From Homalodisca vitripennis (Eukaryota; Arthropoda; Insecta; Hemiptera; Cicadellidae): 64,000 nt of DNA. The stretch spans positions 168,807,501 to 168,871,500 of the forward strand of contig NC_060208.1 in the NCBI RefSeq assembly GCF_021130785.1. The letters are read 5' to 3'. Every line of letters begins with the position of its first letter. The first letter of the stretch is position 1. The notes under the pieces are model-generated. The model was not told the DNA's origin. It was given only the letters and a program-made list of their open reading frames with translations, and searched no databases. Shown piece by piece: positions 35,531 through 47,096 of the stretch. The translations under genes and the position numbers were made by a program.

Positions 35531-38520
35531 ATGGATGGTCTTCAAACAGATCTAGATAAAAATGTCAGGTTTGAAAATTACAGTGATATGTACAGTTGGT
35601 TTTCTCATATTTCTGAGGATCTTGAAATAAGAGTTTTCCATTTAAATATAAGGTCAATAAAAAAAAAACTGTAATGCCTTAAACATTCAGTTGCAAAAAT
35701 TCATTCATAGATTGGATATCATAGTTCTGTCAGAGATAACTTGCTCATGTGACGAAATTGTTGGGTACAATTTATATGGATTCTCGAAAGTTATTTCATG
35801 TAGTTAAGGTAGAAGAGGAGGAGGCTTAGTACTATTTTATAAGCCAGAAATGTTTACTTTCAGTCAGTTGAAGCTAAGGGTAGATTCATTTGAATGCATA
35901 GCTGGTAAACTAGCTGTTAAGTAGAATATTTACTACTTAAAAAAATGAATAATACATATTATAGCTATTTATAGGCCTCCTCCTACAAGTACAGGGTTTT
36001 CAACTAGTTATTTTGGGACAGAAATTGATGATATTTTGGGACAGTATTTTTCTGTAGGAAGTGTGGTATTTTTGGGAGATACTAATATCACATTTATAGA
36101 AAATACCGAAATTATAGCTCAAGATTATGAAACAATGTTAGTATCTAAAGGTCTTGTTAAACTTATTGATGATTTTACTAGAGAGGAAATCAAGGCAGGT
36201 AGGGTGACCAGATCTTGAATTGATCACTTGTACATGAGAGACGTTTTTAATTTTAATGACATTCTTGGTTGTGTGCTGAAAACTAAAATTTCGGATCACT
36301 ATCCTATTGGTGTTTAGCTGTCCCTTAAAATGAATTCAGATATCCAGTGCTTAGATTTTAATGAAGGTAAAATATCATATGACGAGTCTAATTTAAAAAT
36401 AGAACTACAGAATATTAATTGGGATCATATGCCTGTAGATATTACCAATAGAGCATTTGAATTTATAGTTAACGAATTTTAAAAAAAAACATAAGAAAAT
36501 TTTAAATTTAACAAGTATAATAATAAAAAAGTACAAGAACACAATACACGTAGAAAGCTTGAAAAAGAGTGAATGACGGATTATCTAAGGGATTTGACCA
36601 AAGACAGGGAAAAATTGTTTAAAACATGGAAATCAGATCCGGCAAATGCTAGGCATAGAACTAATTATACATTTTTTATAAATAGGGTCACATATGAAAT
36701 TAGAAACAGAAAAAATGTATACTACAAAACGTATTTCTCACATTTAAGGAATGATATAAGAAAAATGTGGAAAGGCATAAATAATTTATTAGGAAGAATG
36801 AAAGACAAAAAAACCGATTTGCTGATTATTAATTCAATGAAACAAATAATTGGTAATATTACAAATAAATTTGCTACTCATTTTGACGTGGGAGTTACAC
36901 AGGCTGTTCAAAGATGCAATACAGTTAAAGAACTAATTAGAGAAAATAATTTAAGAGAAAACCTTTATATCCCTAAGGCTACAGCTAAAGAAATCATAAA
37001 TCTTACACAATCAGTAAATGAAAATAAGCCTCCAGGTATAGATTTCATAAGACAAAAGGATTAAAAAATACTCTCACATTCACTTGGACCTGCATTGGCT
37101 AGAGCAATAAATTTGTCTTTGAGTGAAGGAATATTCCCTGAGAGTCTTAAGACTTCAATAGTGAGACCTATATATAAAAAAAACTCTAGAGAAATTTATG
37201 AGAATTATAGGCCAGTGTCATTGCAACCAGTATAGAAAAGATATATGAACAATTTGTTGGGAATAAGTGAAATGGTTTCTTGAATCAATGTCACATTACT
37301 AATGAGAATCAATATGCTTTTCAAAAGGGTAAGGGAACTGAACTTCTTTTGAAGGACTTTACTAACTATGTAAATGAACAGTTAGGAAAAGGGTGTTATG
37401 TATTGGATTTATTTTTGGATCTATCAAAGGCATTTGATACCATCAATCATAATAAGATGTTAGTAGTCCTGGAGAACATTGGTGTTGTTGGAGTAAACTT
37501 AAACTGGTTCAAATCATATTTACAAAACAGAGGTTACAGAGTAAAAATAGTAAACACTTATAGTGAATATAAGCTAAGCAACTGTGGTGTACCACAAGGT
37601 AGTAACCTTGGTCCATTACTGTTTAATATCTATATAAATAATAGTTTTAATGTAACTGATTATGTAAAGGTGTGGGCATCCTTCTGGTAGCATCTCATAT
37701 GAATCTCGTAACTGCCCAAGCAATGCTTCAAAACGATTTTAATGAAATAAATAAAGGATTGCATAATATGGAACTTGTAATAAATCCAAAAAAGACTGTT
37801 ATGATGAATATTCACTTAAGAAATAAAAAAGTAGGAATTGAGCCTGTTTTAAAATAACACACATGTATATATGAGCAACTACACACACGTTTATACCTCA
37901 CTTCATGTGATTGTGACAGAATAAAATTAGTATATACCTATGATTATCTTGGGATAACAATAGATAATGGTTTAACATGGAAATACCACATTGAGAAAAT
38001 CCAGAAAAAGATTTGCTCGTGTGTTGCTGTATTTTATAGATTAAAAATTATATTGAATATTGAAAGCAAGATTTCAGAATACAAGGCGTTAGTGGAGTCA
38101 ATTGTTAGATATGGAATAATTGCATATGGAACAGCTGCAGACAACCACTTCAATAAGATACAAAACCTTCAAAAGAAATGTCTGGATATGATGTTGAATG
38201 GCAGAGCTAATGGTATTACAACAAAACTGTTGTATATACAAGCCAATAGCTTGACACCAAACGGTTACTACAAGTATAGCATCCTTGTATATTACTTTGC
38301 AGACAATAAATATAAAATTTCAAACAGCAAAAACACTTCTATAGCTTTAAGAAATATTGAAAAATTCAAAGTTTATAAAATAACAAATACTTTTGGTAAA
38401 AGATTGGCCAAATATATTGTTCCTTTCCTATTTAACAGTCTACCAAATTATATTTTAAATGAACATAATTATTGTAAGTTTAAAAAACTGGTTTACAGGT
38501 GGTTAATGGAAGAGTTATAA
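35531..38520 (+). pseudogene. CR1/jockey-type LINE ORF2 remnant
   Basis: This is a decayed non-LTR retrotransposon polyprotein. In order: an apurinic-like endonuclease with VFHLNIRSI near 35,640, LSE near 35,730, RGGGL near 35,820, IYRPP near 35,970, VVFLGDTNI near 36,066 and KISDHYPIGV near 36,290; a basic linker (36573-37064, a clean 163-codon stretch); and reverse transcriptase with ENYRPVSLQP near 37,203, FLDLSKAFDTINH near 37,412 and GVPQGSNLGPLLFNIYIN near 37,586. The YADD box expected near 37,680 is not readable. The C-terminal part ends near 38,520 with IVPFLFNSLPNYIL, a pattern typical of CR1/L2-like LINEs. Many stops and frame changes occur (frames change between 37,064 and 37,280, and near 37,680 and 37,860). 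About 1,000 codons fit one ORF2. The clade is inferred from motifs. Confidence 0.88.
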
Positions 38521-40141
38521 ATTTAGAATATAGATCTGTATAAACATTTCTAGATATTATTAACTAATTATGTTTATTAGTAAAGGAGAATTTGTGATTA
38601 TGTAGGGTATGTATGTATGTTATTATTTTAATGTTATTGTGGACATTTACTGTTGTTTAATGATTGTTGCTGTGATAAATATATAGTCTATATTAACTTG
38701 TTGTTAACTTATACCATAATATTGTTATTTTTTATACTTTAGTTTTGTTATTGTAATGTTGTTGTTGGGGTCTGTTGTTGATTTTGGTTATTGCTGTGAT
38801 AAACATATAGTGTATATTCATCTGTTATTGTGGTCCATGTTATATTTTTTATAGTTTTGTTATGCTTTTGAATATTATGAATAAACATTATTAGATTATG
38901 ATAAACATATAGGCCTAGTATAAATAGTTATTATAATATGTTATTTATTGTGTTATAGACTAGCTTTATAGTTTTTAATTATTTATGTAACCTGATTAAG
39001 CTTCATGAATCTATGGTGGATCTGGTTGCCCTATTATAGATAAAATCAGATACAGAGTAAATTGTATATTTTTGTTGCAATTTTTGACATAATATTGTCA
39101 GTTGTTTGTGTTTAAAATGTTTTGATGTGATGATGGTATTGTTGTTAAGAAAATGTTATAGATATATTTATAAAATATAGCCTATAGTTTTTGTTGTTGT
39201 TGATGATATATAAGTTGTTTTTGTTAATGTTTATTACTTTAATTATTATTACTTATTATTATTTATTTATTTATTACTTTTTAAATGTAAACACATGCCA
39301 AATATAACACATGAATTTTATCTATACAATAATAAACCGTTTGCTAGGGTTTGCCATTGGTATAAAAGCCTAGACTAAAGAGGAGAGGAGCTGCTGTTTG
39401 TGGTGGTGGCCGCGTACTGTACTGCAGTAAGAGAGGTTAGGGAATGGAAATTCGTTAGATATGACTAAACAATATGCAATATGGAATAACTTACATTTTG
39501 GAAGGAGTAGGAAAATAAATTATTATCAATATATAAATGCGTCAAAACTCAATGCAATAACACATACACAATAACACAATACCAAAACACAGTTAGGTTA
39601 GCACAGGGATAACACAAACACATATCACAGACTGAATAGGCAAACAGACACATTGAAATATATTTTGAATGCTGTAAATGCTACACATGGGTGAAATAAA
39701 TTAACACAGTTATTTATTTATTGATAATCAACTAAAATGAACTTTAATAATTAGAGCAAAATTCATGCTAGATTTTGCACGTGCATTGCAATTGCAGAAA
39801 TAAACACTGGTAGTGGCGGAACAAGGAACGCCTGATGGGAGGGAGTATTTATTCTTGTCTCATACCGATTAGAATTGGGTAAGGACATCGACGGCTTCTG
39901 AATCGAAATCATACAATCCAATCACACTATATGACCAGTGCAAATTTGTTAGTTAGGAACATGAACTTAACTTTAAGAGTTAAGAGACCGGTTTTATCAG
40001 TGTTTATAATTTGAAATGTAAAGATAAAATAAAACAAACCTGTATGCTGTTATTCTTGCTTGTAAACTTTAACAAAATAATAAATGCCAATTTTGATACG
40101 TAATTTAATAAATACATTGTATGGTTTAGTTAAGATAGTTT
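38521..40141. other. TG-rich region, partly a LINE 3' UTR; degenerate tandem repeat
   Basis: GCTGTGATAAATATATAGTC near 38,668 recurs as GCTGTGATAAACATATAGTG near 38,792 and, weakly, near 38,896 (period about 110-125). This is a small degenerate tandem repeat next to the LINE end. A TATAAAAG box at about 39,361 followed by a GC-richer stretch (GAGGAGAGGAGCTGCTG) is a weak promoter-like signal. How far the LINE 3' UTR extends is unknown. Confidence 0.4.
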
Positions 40142-40146
40142 AATTT

Positions 40147-40226
40147 GGACCCCGCTGATAAGTGCTGTACTTAGCGGGGCCATTGAAATGTAAGCTTTTG
40201 GAAATAAACCAATTCAATTCAATATA
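40147..40226 (+). repeat. LINE-type 3' end: hairpin plus AATTC tail
   Basis: CCCCGCT (40150-40156) pairs with AGCGGGG (40173-40179), and inside it AAGT pairs with ACTT around GCTGT. It is followed by GGAAATAAACCAATTCAATT, a short tandem AATTC tail. A 3' hairpin plus pentanucleotide microsatellite is typical of CR1/jockey-type LINE ends and would serve as reverse-transcriptase recognition. It may be the true end of the LINE whose coding part stops at 38,520, or of another, 5'-truncated copy. Confidence 0.6.
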
Positions 40227-40260
40227 CATATATATATTGAATTGAATTGGTTTATTTCCA
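40198..40260. repeat. Palindrome of LINE tails
   Basis: GGAAATAAACCAATTCAATT (from about 40199) is answered by AATTGAATTGGTTTATTTCC (ending at about 40260) around a TA-rich loop of about a dozen bases, so two LINE-type tails face each other. Confidence 0.85.
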
Positions 40261-40267
40261 ATATATA

Positions 40268-40313
<46 letters not shown>

Positions 40314-40319
<6 letters not shown>

Positions 40320-40405
40320 CCATGATGAAACTTAAGTATTATTTACATAATTTATCTATATTTAGGGAATTCGTCAGATAAATATTAGCTTTATATATGC
40401 ATACA

Positions 40406-40459
<54 letters not shown>

Positions 40460-40510
40460 TAAATATAGATAAATTATGTAAATAATACTTAAGTTTCATC
40501 ATGGATTTTA
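40314..40510. repeat. Perfect 51-bp inverted repeat around a (TA)n loop
   Basis: 40314-40364 and 40460-40510 are exact inverse complements (outer end TAAAATCCATGATGAAACTT). The loop of about 95 bases holds a (TA)n run at about 40411-40458. Its centre, about 40,412, falls very close to the symmetry axis of the large inverted duplication (40,040-40,402 from the anchors). Confidence 0.95.
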
Positions 40511-40599
40511 TAACCTATTACCTGCAGGTATTGAACTGATAGAAGTGGAAGAGAGACGACAAACTTTTTGCCACCTGCAGAATCCGTATTACAATGTTC

Positions 40600-40740
40600 C
40601 TGTTACAGATGAGTCAACTTTCCGCTTTGGAAAGCAAACAGCAAACTCACTTTAGAACTGTTTGCAGCAACAGAGTTTGACGTTTTATTTCAAAGCAGGA
40701 AGTTTACTCTTCCTATAAAGCTTTTTCATACTGATTAAAC
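40600..40740 (+). repeat. 'CCGCTTTG' module, copy 1
   Basis: CAACTTTCCGCTTTGGAAAG followed by CAAACAGCAAACTCACTTTA aligns with segments at 61.20-61.33 and 62.08-62.14 kb in the same orientation. The reading FRFGKQTANSL here compares with FRFEKETANSL in the other two. It is a short exon-like or repeat module of unknown nature. Confidence 0.5.
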
Positions 40741-41428
40741 TGTCGTATACTTCAGTTCAGGTCCTGTCAGAAAATATAAAGCAAATATCTTTTTCGTGTT
40801 ACATTTTCTATAAAAACTGAATTTGTATTTATATATATTACTTTAATGGTTGGTGTTGATCTAATAATATTTATGTTTGTATATAGGTCAACATTATTTT
40901 ATCGTAATTCAAACAATAAAATACTTATAATAATGATAAGTAATGATAACGATAACCGACTACCAAACTCAACCTTATAATTAAGTGGGTGACATATGTA
41001 CTTTTTTTAAATATAATACAATCTTGCAAACTTTAAGGTATATAATATATTAATGTTGTTAATTATTCTTTTTATGTAATCATATAGTAAATATTTCAAC
41101 ATATCAGTTTTAATACAATCTTCTTTATATCTGACAAGAATAGCTAAATCTTTGTAAATATACCAAACATACTAAACATATGTTTTGCATCTAAAAAGCG
41201 TAATACTTAATATATACACATTCCATGGATGACTACAGACATGGGCCTTAGGAGAACACAAAAATATAGCACTCGATACAATATCTGCTAATAAAAACGA
41301 TTTCTCAATAAAAATGTATAAATGATTAATATCTACTTATGTAAATATATACACTTACATACATACGAATGAACTTTTAAAAACTTTGTCGTAAATTTAA
41401 TTAGGTTTTGATAATAGAACAATAAGTC
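40741..41428. other. AT-rich DNA, nothing recognised
   Basis: No gene, RNA or repeat boundary was recognised. Confidence 0.5.
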
Positions 41429-41874
41429 TTAAGGGGGTTCGGTATGCCCTCATCTTCCCATGTTAATTTGGCCATTTTTATGTACCTTTTTCTCAGAAAC
41501 TTTAAAGCTATCATCATAAAACTTTAGGACCCCCCCCCCAACTACTATTTAGGACCTTGTTAACATTTAGAGGGAACAAAGTTTAGAAAAAAAGAAGTTT
41601 TTATTTAATTTGTTGTAATAAAAATTTATGAATTTTTTGTAAAATAATTTATAATTATATTTTTTAATAAAAATTTAAAATACACCATTTTATAATGTCT
41701 TCCGCTCTAATGTGTGTACTGGTCTTTAAGTACATGTGTTTTTTTTATGTTAATCTGATCAGTGGATCTGAGAAAAAGGTACATGAAGTAATAACAAATG
41801 TTAATTTTCGGGAAATCAGCAGCTAAAAGGCAAACACAATCAAATAAGTGAATTCACTAACCTTTATTATAATA

Positions 41875-44297
41875 TTAATGACATCCAGCTGCATAACTAG
41901 GGTTATCAGGTTCCTCCAACTCTTCTTACTGGTGCTTCCAGCCTTCCTCTTGGCACGTGAGGCAGAGCTTGCACTTGATTTTTTTGCGTTCGGTTGGAGC
42001 CATGCGTTGAGCTTTTTGTAAGCGAGCTATGTCCAGCTTTTTCATTGCTTCACAAAAAATTATGTCCAAACAGTCATTGAAAGATGTGTAAACCATACAT
42101 TTTGCCATATTCCTTTATTGAAGGAATTATGGCATCCATACACTCACTAAGTTGCACAAGTGTGGTATGCCCAACAAAGACAGTTTTTGGCAGGCGAGAC
42201 AGATTATCTTGGTTTACGGATCATTGGGTTTTGTGACTTTACCGTGGTGACATTTACGAAGCAACTCAGTGCACTTAGGTCTGTAAAATTAGGCTTTATC
42301 TTGTTCATTGATGACAGCAGGAAGGTGAAAATGTTTGGAATGGTCATAAGTTTCTTTACAAGCATTAGACTTTTGGCTACTTGCCCAAACTTTTCACTCC
42401 CTTTTGGGCAAAAGTCCGTGTTGAGGATTTGTATTGCTGGATAGCTAACTGGTAATACTTCAGCCCAAACTGCTTTTCGCATGTCATCTAAATTGCTTGC
42501 ATTTCTTCGAAGTGCTAGTCCATAATATTTTTGTATGGCTATATGTCAGCTTCAGTCAGTCTGTTCCGACCGCCTATTGTTTCCCATCCGGTTTGTTTGT
42601 TTTTTCCCTCGTTTTAAGTTTAAATTCTTTAGGCGAGTCCCCATGCGCTTATGCACATGCCCAATGCATTCTAGTTTTTTCCAACCAGGGCACTCATTAT
42701 CATAGGGGCGTGCTTTCCACTACACTAAAAAACCCCTTTCACGAATCCCATCACCTAAGTATTCTACGTACGCGAAATTGTTAAGTGGGTAGGGACGATG
42801 GAAAATCGGCATCGAGCTCCGACAACTTCCATGCCTCCGCTTACTTCCCAGATAGTTTGCACTGCACTTATCCACTACTGTTGTCCAATTAATTTTTACT
42901 TTACAAACGACATTACTTCAGATGAAATCTCTGCATCACATTACCTTAACGGTATCCACAGATTGTTGCGTGATTATACCATTTTGTGATGTATGGCTCG
43001 CTTTTGCCATGTCCCGTCTATGGGCTTACTGTCAAATCCCTCCCTACCTTCATTTATAATCACTGATATTCCTACTGTCATACAGATATTATCCTTCGTC
43101 ACGTAGCATTATAAGTCAAGAGACGATCTTGACGCGTACAGACCTTAACGCAGTGAGCAGAGTGATCAGTCGCGCCGATGAAAAATACACCTCGACGGAT
43201 GTGATACGTGTCTTTCAAATCCCTACTGCTCCCTAGATGGACCACGCCGTTAGATGATCCTGCTCGATACGCCAACCAATGTCCACGCCCGCCCCCCCCC
43301 TCCATCCTCCCTCCCCCAACCGCCCCCGCCGATGACCCGCCTGTCCCCCCCCCCCCCCTCGGCCCTCCTGCAACAACTACGCCCTCCCCAACGGCACCCC
43401 ATGACCGATTACACCAATTCAATCTTACATTTATGATCATATAATTTTTTGTATCATCAATTTGGTCTATTTTGCTAAATGCGAAGGACTAAGGAGTTTT
43501 CATTTAAGAGGCCAGTGTCTTTTCATTGGCACACCTTACAAATGAAAAAAAAGTTCCCCGAGAAAAAAAGGCCTACAACGATTACGTTGATTTTAAAATC
43601 CATCGGGCGATTGATTTGGTTGTTTGCCCTTTGTGATCCTTTATGTCATTTTTTCCTTTGGGTGATGTTCTTTTTGTTCTTTTTTTTTTGATTCTTGATT
43701 TTTCTTGATTGATATTGCTTGAATTTTGAACCTTTTTTTGATTTGTGTGTTTTTTTTTTTTTTGTTCTTTGTTGATATTTTTTTTTTTGTTATTATTGTT
43801 TGTTTGTTGTATTTTTTTGGTCTTTTTGTTGGTTGTTTTTTTTTTGATTTTTTGTTTTTTTTTTTTTGTAGCTTTTTTTTTTGTTGATTGAGGTTGATGT
43901 ATATTTTGTTTTTTGATTTTTGATTATTTTTCTGTGCCTTCTTTTTTTTTTTGTTTTGTTGATGACACTGTTTGCATACTGCTATTTGAGGAAATTACAT
44001 TTATAAGTTTTTTTTTAAAATCAACAATATCATTTTGGGAATTAGGCTCCTTATCAGTTATTTTTAATAATTTTGACTGATATTACCTTGTTTCACTTTT
44101 GAAGCACTAACAACATCATCTGTGTCCTCATTATTCGGCGTAGGACTAGGCTCAGTTTCACTCTCAAATAACCTATCTTCACCTAGTTTCTTCCAAAACA
44201 ACACCACTACACACTCGCTTTCACACTCATACAACTATTTCCTTTTTGAAAAACTCACTTTTTTCTCTTCTTTTAAAAATTCTATACTTCTAGGCAT
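41875..44297 (-). pseudogene. Kolobok/Mutator-like-domain transposase pseudogene
   Basis: Reading the minus strand from an ATG at 44297 (MPRSIEFLKEEKKVSFSKRK, then a stop), pieces of a large transposase can be followed. Near 43,010 is DGTWQKR, which would hold the first catalytic Asp. Then come SGGMEVVGA near 42,830, GHVHKRMGTRL-like sequence near 42,630, IQKYYGLALRRN near 42,510, and MRKAVWAEVLP with CPKG near 42,480-42,400. IKPNFTDLSALSC follows near 42,280, KKLDIARLQKAQRMAP near 42,030, and a C-terminus ending YAAGCH before TAA at 41875. This order matches insect proteins with the 'Mutator-like transposase' domain. Many stops and frameshifts break it, and the part between about 43,030 and 43,960 is distorted by C and T runs. 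It is not functional. Confidence 0.75.
43285..43960. repeat. C-run and T-run low-complexity stretch inside the transposon
   Basis: Runs of 7-12 C near 43,290-43,365 give way to dense T runs (8-15 T) with TTTGTT words at 43,670-43,960. Elsewhere in the window such runs are rare. They lie inside the transposase gene. The cause may be a real homopolymer expansion or poor base calling in the source assembly. Confidence 0.7.
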
Positions 44298-44710
44298 TTT
44301 TAGAAAATCAAATGCCGTTCTACAAACAAAAATAACAGTAACTACCAATTCACAAACAGAACTTGTTTTGTTTACAAACACAAAATTGGTTATTGTAACT
44401 GAAAGACTGTTATAGACAGCTGTATTTTTTGTTATAGGACAAGGCAGGTTGTACCAACCCATAAATATAAATCATAGTTTTGGAAAGAATTAAAAACTGT
44501 GTTACTATTAAAACAAATATTCAGTTGCAATGAAACCCCTAAATGTTGGATGTAGTATATTTTTCAAATAAAAATATAAATATTCCCATCATCGGGATGT
44601 CATTAGGTTTTGCCTTAAAATGTCAGGAATTTGTTCATTTGAATAAGAAAATATTTAAAAACACCGGAAATTTATAAAAATTTCATTTTTTGGATACCGA
44701 ACACCCTTAA

Positions 44711-44929
44711 TTCAATATAATTATTTTGTCAACTGGTAAATATAACAACAGTTAAAAGAATATATTGACATAATCAGTATATTCAGAGTTTATTTTCTTA
44801 TTAACTATAGGATTATATTACTCATTACTCATAAATATTACTCATCATTCTCTCTTAAATTGTATTAATTTAATCTCATTAGCACAGGCTGCAAAGACTT
44901 AAAAATTTAATTTAATTATTAAAAATTTA
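44711..44929. other. AT-rich DNA, nothing recognised
   Basis: Short gap between the Kolobok-like element and the PLE remnant. Confidence 0.4.
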
Positions 44930-45720
44930 AAGGGGCATCTAAGAACAAATAAAAGGCTATTACTATTTCGAATATTTGGCATCATTATGTTATACAAAAT
45001 TTATGCCACGACGTATCGAGTATTGTGATCCATCATCTTCATCAGTTGGTGAGGGGGTTATAAATACATACAAAAATAAAGGACAGGAAAAAGAAAAGCG
45101 AGAAAGAAAATGGCAAAAATAGCCGAAAACTGCTTGGCGCCAGGTCCAGACATTGTCACTTCACAGGATGTAAGCACACGTCACAAATACAAGAATCACA
45201 ATCACACGTCACACCAACACAGGCGAAAGTGGAATACAAACAAGAAAATCAATTCGGCTCTCTCTTTGGCACCGCGTTGTGTCATCTGAAACAATGGGAC
45301 CCGAAGGCGATACTTAGTTGGGCGAATGGGTAATGGCAAGCCGCTTCCTATACCTTTGTAATTTTGGTCATATATCTCGGTTTCATGGTGTGTGTACTAG
45401 TTTTTTTCATTTGAGGTTTGTTTAAACAGTATAACAATGTTAGGTATCCTAGTTAGTTTTTTTTATATTAGTATCCAAAGTGATCTAAACTCAACGGAAG
45501 GATGACTTAGGGGTTGGTCTGCTAATTCTCTGTTTGCATTCTTAATAGCTTTGCGTTTAAATGAATTCTCCTTGTGGTGTATTATGTTCGGTTTATCACA
45601 TTTCATGTGGTGATTTTCAGACCACCAATGCTGAGAATTTTTATACTTTTTCACTAGCCCTTTTTCGTTACACCAAATCTTGAATATTTTAATCATAAAG
45701 ATCAAAAGTTAAATAATTGA
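44930..45720 (-). mobile_element. Penelope-like element 3' fragment
   Basis: On the minus strand a frame (45463-45705) reads IIHHKENSFKRKAIKNANRE and then DQPLSHPSVEFRSLW. This resembles the end of the GIY-YIG domain of Penelope-like retroelements (a basic stretch, an EA/KAI..N motif, then PLS..W). The following minus-strand non-coding part contains CAACTGATGAAGATGATGGA and CGATACGTCGTGGCATAAAT near 45,010-45,050, recalling repeat-end sequences of such elements. It is 5'-truncated near 45,720. The call rests on motif memory, not alignment. Confidence 0.45.
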
Positions 45721-46595
45721 TATTTTTGTACGAGCTGGATTCTATAAAATCAATACTTCTTGTAAGCGATGTTTAATTTGGAGTTAAAAATGTGTACTCC
45801 CGCCCATTTTGTAACTTTTACGTTTTTTATAATTATTTTTTTACTGAGGCATGTAACATAATCATTGCTTTTAAAACAATCTGGTGATTTGACCTAATTC
45901 TATGTATTTATACTAGCAGTTCCTTTTAGTGCCGTTACTTGTTATATGTCATTTCATATAGTTTGGCAAACATTAAAAAAACTTAGTATTTTATTTCGAT
46001 ACGTAAGAAAATGTTTGGATGTGTTCTGTTTATGGTACTCTAGATGCAAATAGTGATAAAACAATCAAAAATGTATACTTAAAACATGATTTTAATTGTT
46101 AAAATATTCATTAATAAAAGAACGTATACGATCAGAATAATAATAAAGATTAGTTTCCCACCACACTTCTATTTTGGTAAGAGGTTACTATGTTTTGCCA
46201 GAGTCAAATAATACCATGTACATTCACGCTATACTATTTTCTTAAGAATCATAAGATGAAACAGACAGTAGATAGAAACTTTTGTAAACAGTTTTCTAAT
46301 TACACTTTAAATAATACTTCATTTTAAAAAGCTATGCTAATATTAAAAACAGAGGTAGAAATGTAAATGATCAAGGTGTAGTGTAATTGGATTAAACTTT
46401 GGTTTGATTTACTACCAGATATTAAGTCACTGATTCTAAAGTATAAAACCACTGAGAACACTTAGCTCTCAGAATCTAATTTCGTTAACTTTTGTTTGAT
46501 GACACTCTCATCTCAGATTCCATTATATTTGTATTTAGTTGTATACACTGTAAAGTGTACTTAGAACCCTCAAATCTAATTCACATTAATTTTAA
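45721..46595. other. AT-rich DNA, nothing recognised
   Basis: No gene-like or repeat-like structure was recognised. Confidence 0.5.
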
Positions 46596-46597
46596 TC

Positions 46598-47096
46598 TTA
46601 TATATATAAAAATCTTGAGTCACGATGTATGTTGCCAATAAACTCCAAAACGACTGAACCAATTTCAATCAAATTTCACATGTATCCGTAATTTAGTCTA
46701 ACTTAGAAGATAGGATAGTTATTATCTTAATTATTCGCTTATGTCGTGAATATAAACGAATAAAATGAAGACAAGTTTTCAAAGCGCCTGCACATTATAA
46801 CCTGCAATTACGAGATAGATACGTATATTAAACAGTGAAACACTATTTGAAGGCGCTAAGTTATGATGTATAATTGTCTAAACTAAATTTTTGGTTGAAC
46901 TTAAAGGTTGAGTGGTAGACCACTTTGTAATAAAATACATTATGCATGTACAATACATTTTTGACATATTTTCTTGATCGTGACATCAAGGTAAAATCTA
47001 CATCGGGGTTGGAAATATAATTTACTTCAACCAGAAATGCTCATACGCGGGCAAAACTTACGAAAAGCGTGCGAAGCCGCGGGAAACAGCTAGTTA
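46598..47096 (-). repeat. Interspersed repeat, inverse orientation
   Basis: It begins ATCTTATATATATAAAAATC, contains AACTCCAAAACGACTGAACC, and ends GCGTGCGAAGCCGCGGGAAA then CAGCTAGTTA. It is the reverse-oriented relative of the repeat at 7.93-8.85 kb (shared CGGCTTCGCACGC head and TA-rich tail). No ORF. Confidence 0.7.

Larger units (their letters stand above)
41433..44706 (-). mobile_element. Kolobok-like DNA transposon (TTAA flanks)
   Basis: TTAA at 41429-41432 and 44707-44710 flank termini GGGGGTTCGGTATGC and, inverted, GGGTGTTCGGTATCC (TIR about 15 bp). TTAA target duplications with G-rich ends fit the Kolobok superfamily; piggyBac also uses TTAA but has different ends and protein. The 3.27-kb element carries one degraded minus-strand transposase gene related to the 'Mutator-like transposase' domain of insect proteins. 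Confidence 0.72.

Noticed and set aside
39361..39430. A host promoter at TATAAAAG near 39.36 kb
   Set aside because: A single TATA-like word and a GC-richer patch beside a decayed LINE; no initiator or downstream ORF supports it.
43099..43444. Gly-rich (minus) and Pro-rich (plus) frames of 113 and 78 codons
   Set aside because: They arise from C runs inside the decayed Kolobok-like gene and match no family.
41433..44706. Calling this element piggyBac because of its TTAA flanks
   Set aside because: The protein motifs (DGTWQKR, KRMGTRL, CPKG) are not those of piggyBac transposases, and the terminal sequence also differs.
45000..45060. Hammerhead ribozyme in the Penelope-like 3' region
   Set aside because: CTGATGA is present on the minus strand, but the expected GAAA is GATA and no proper stem II or III can be drawn between the cores.
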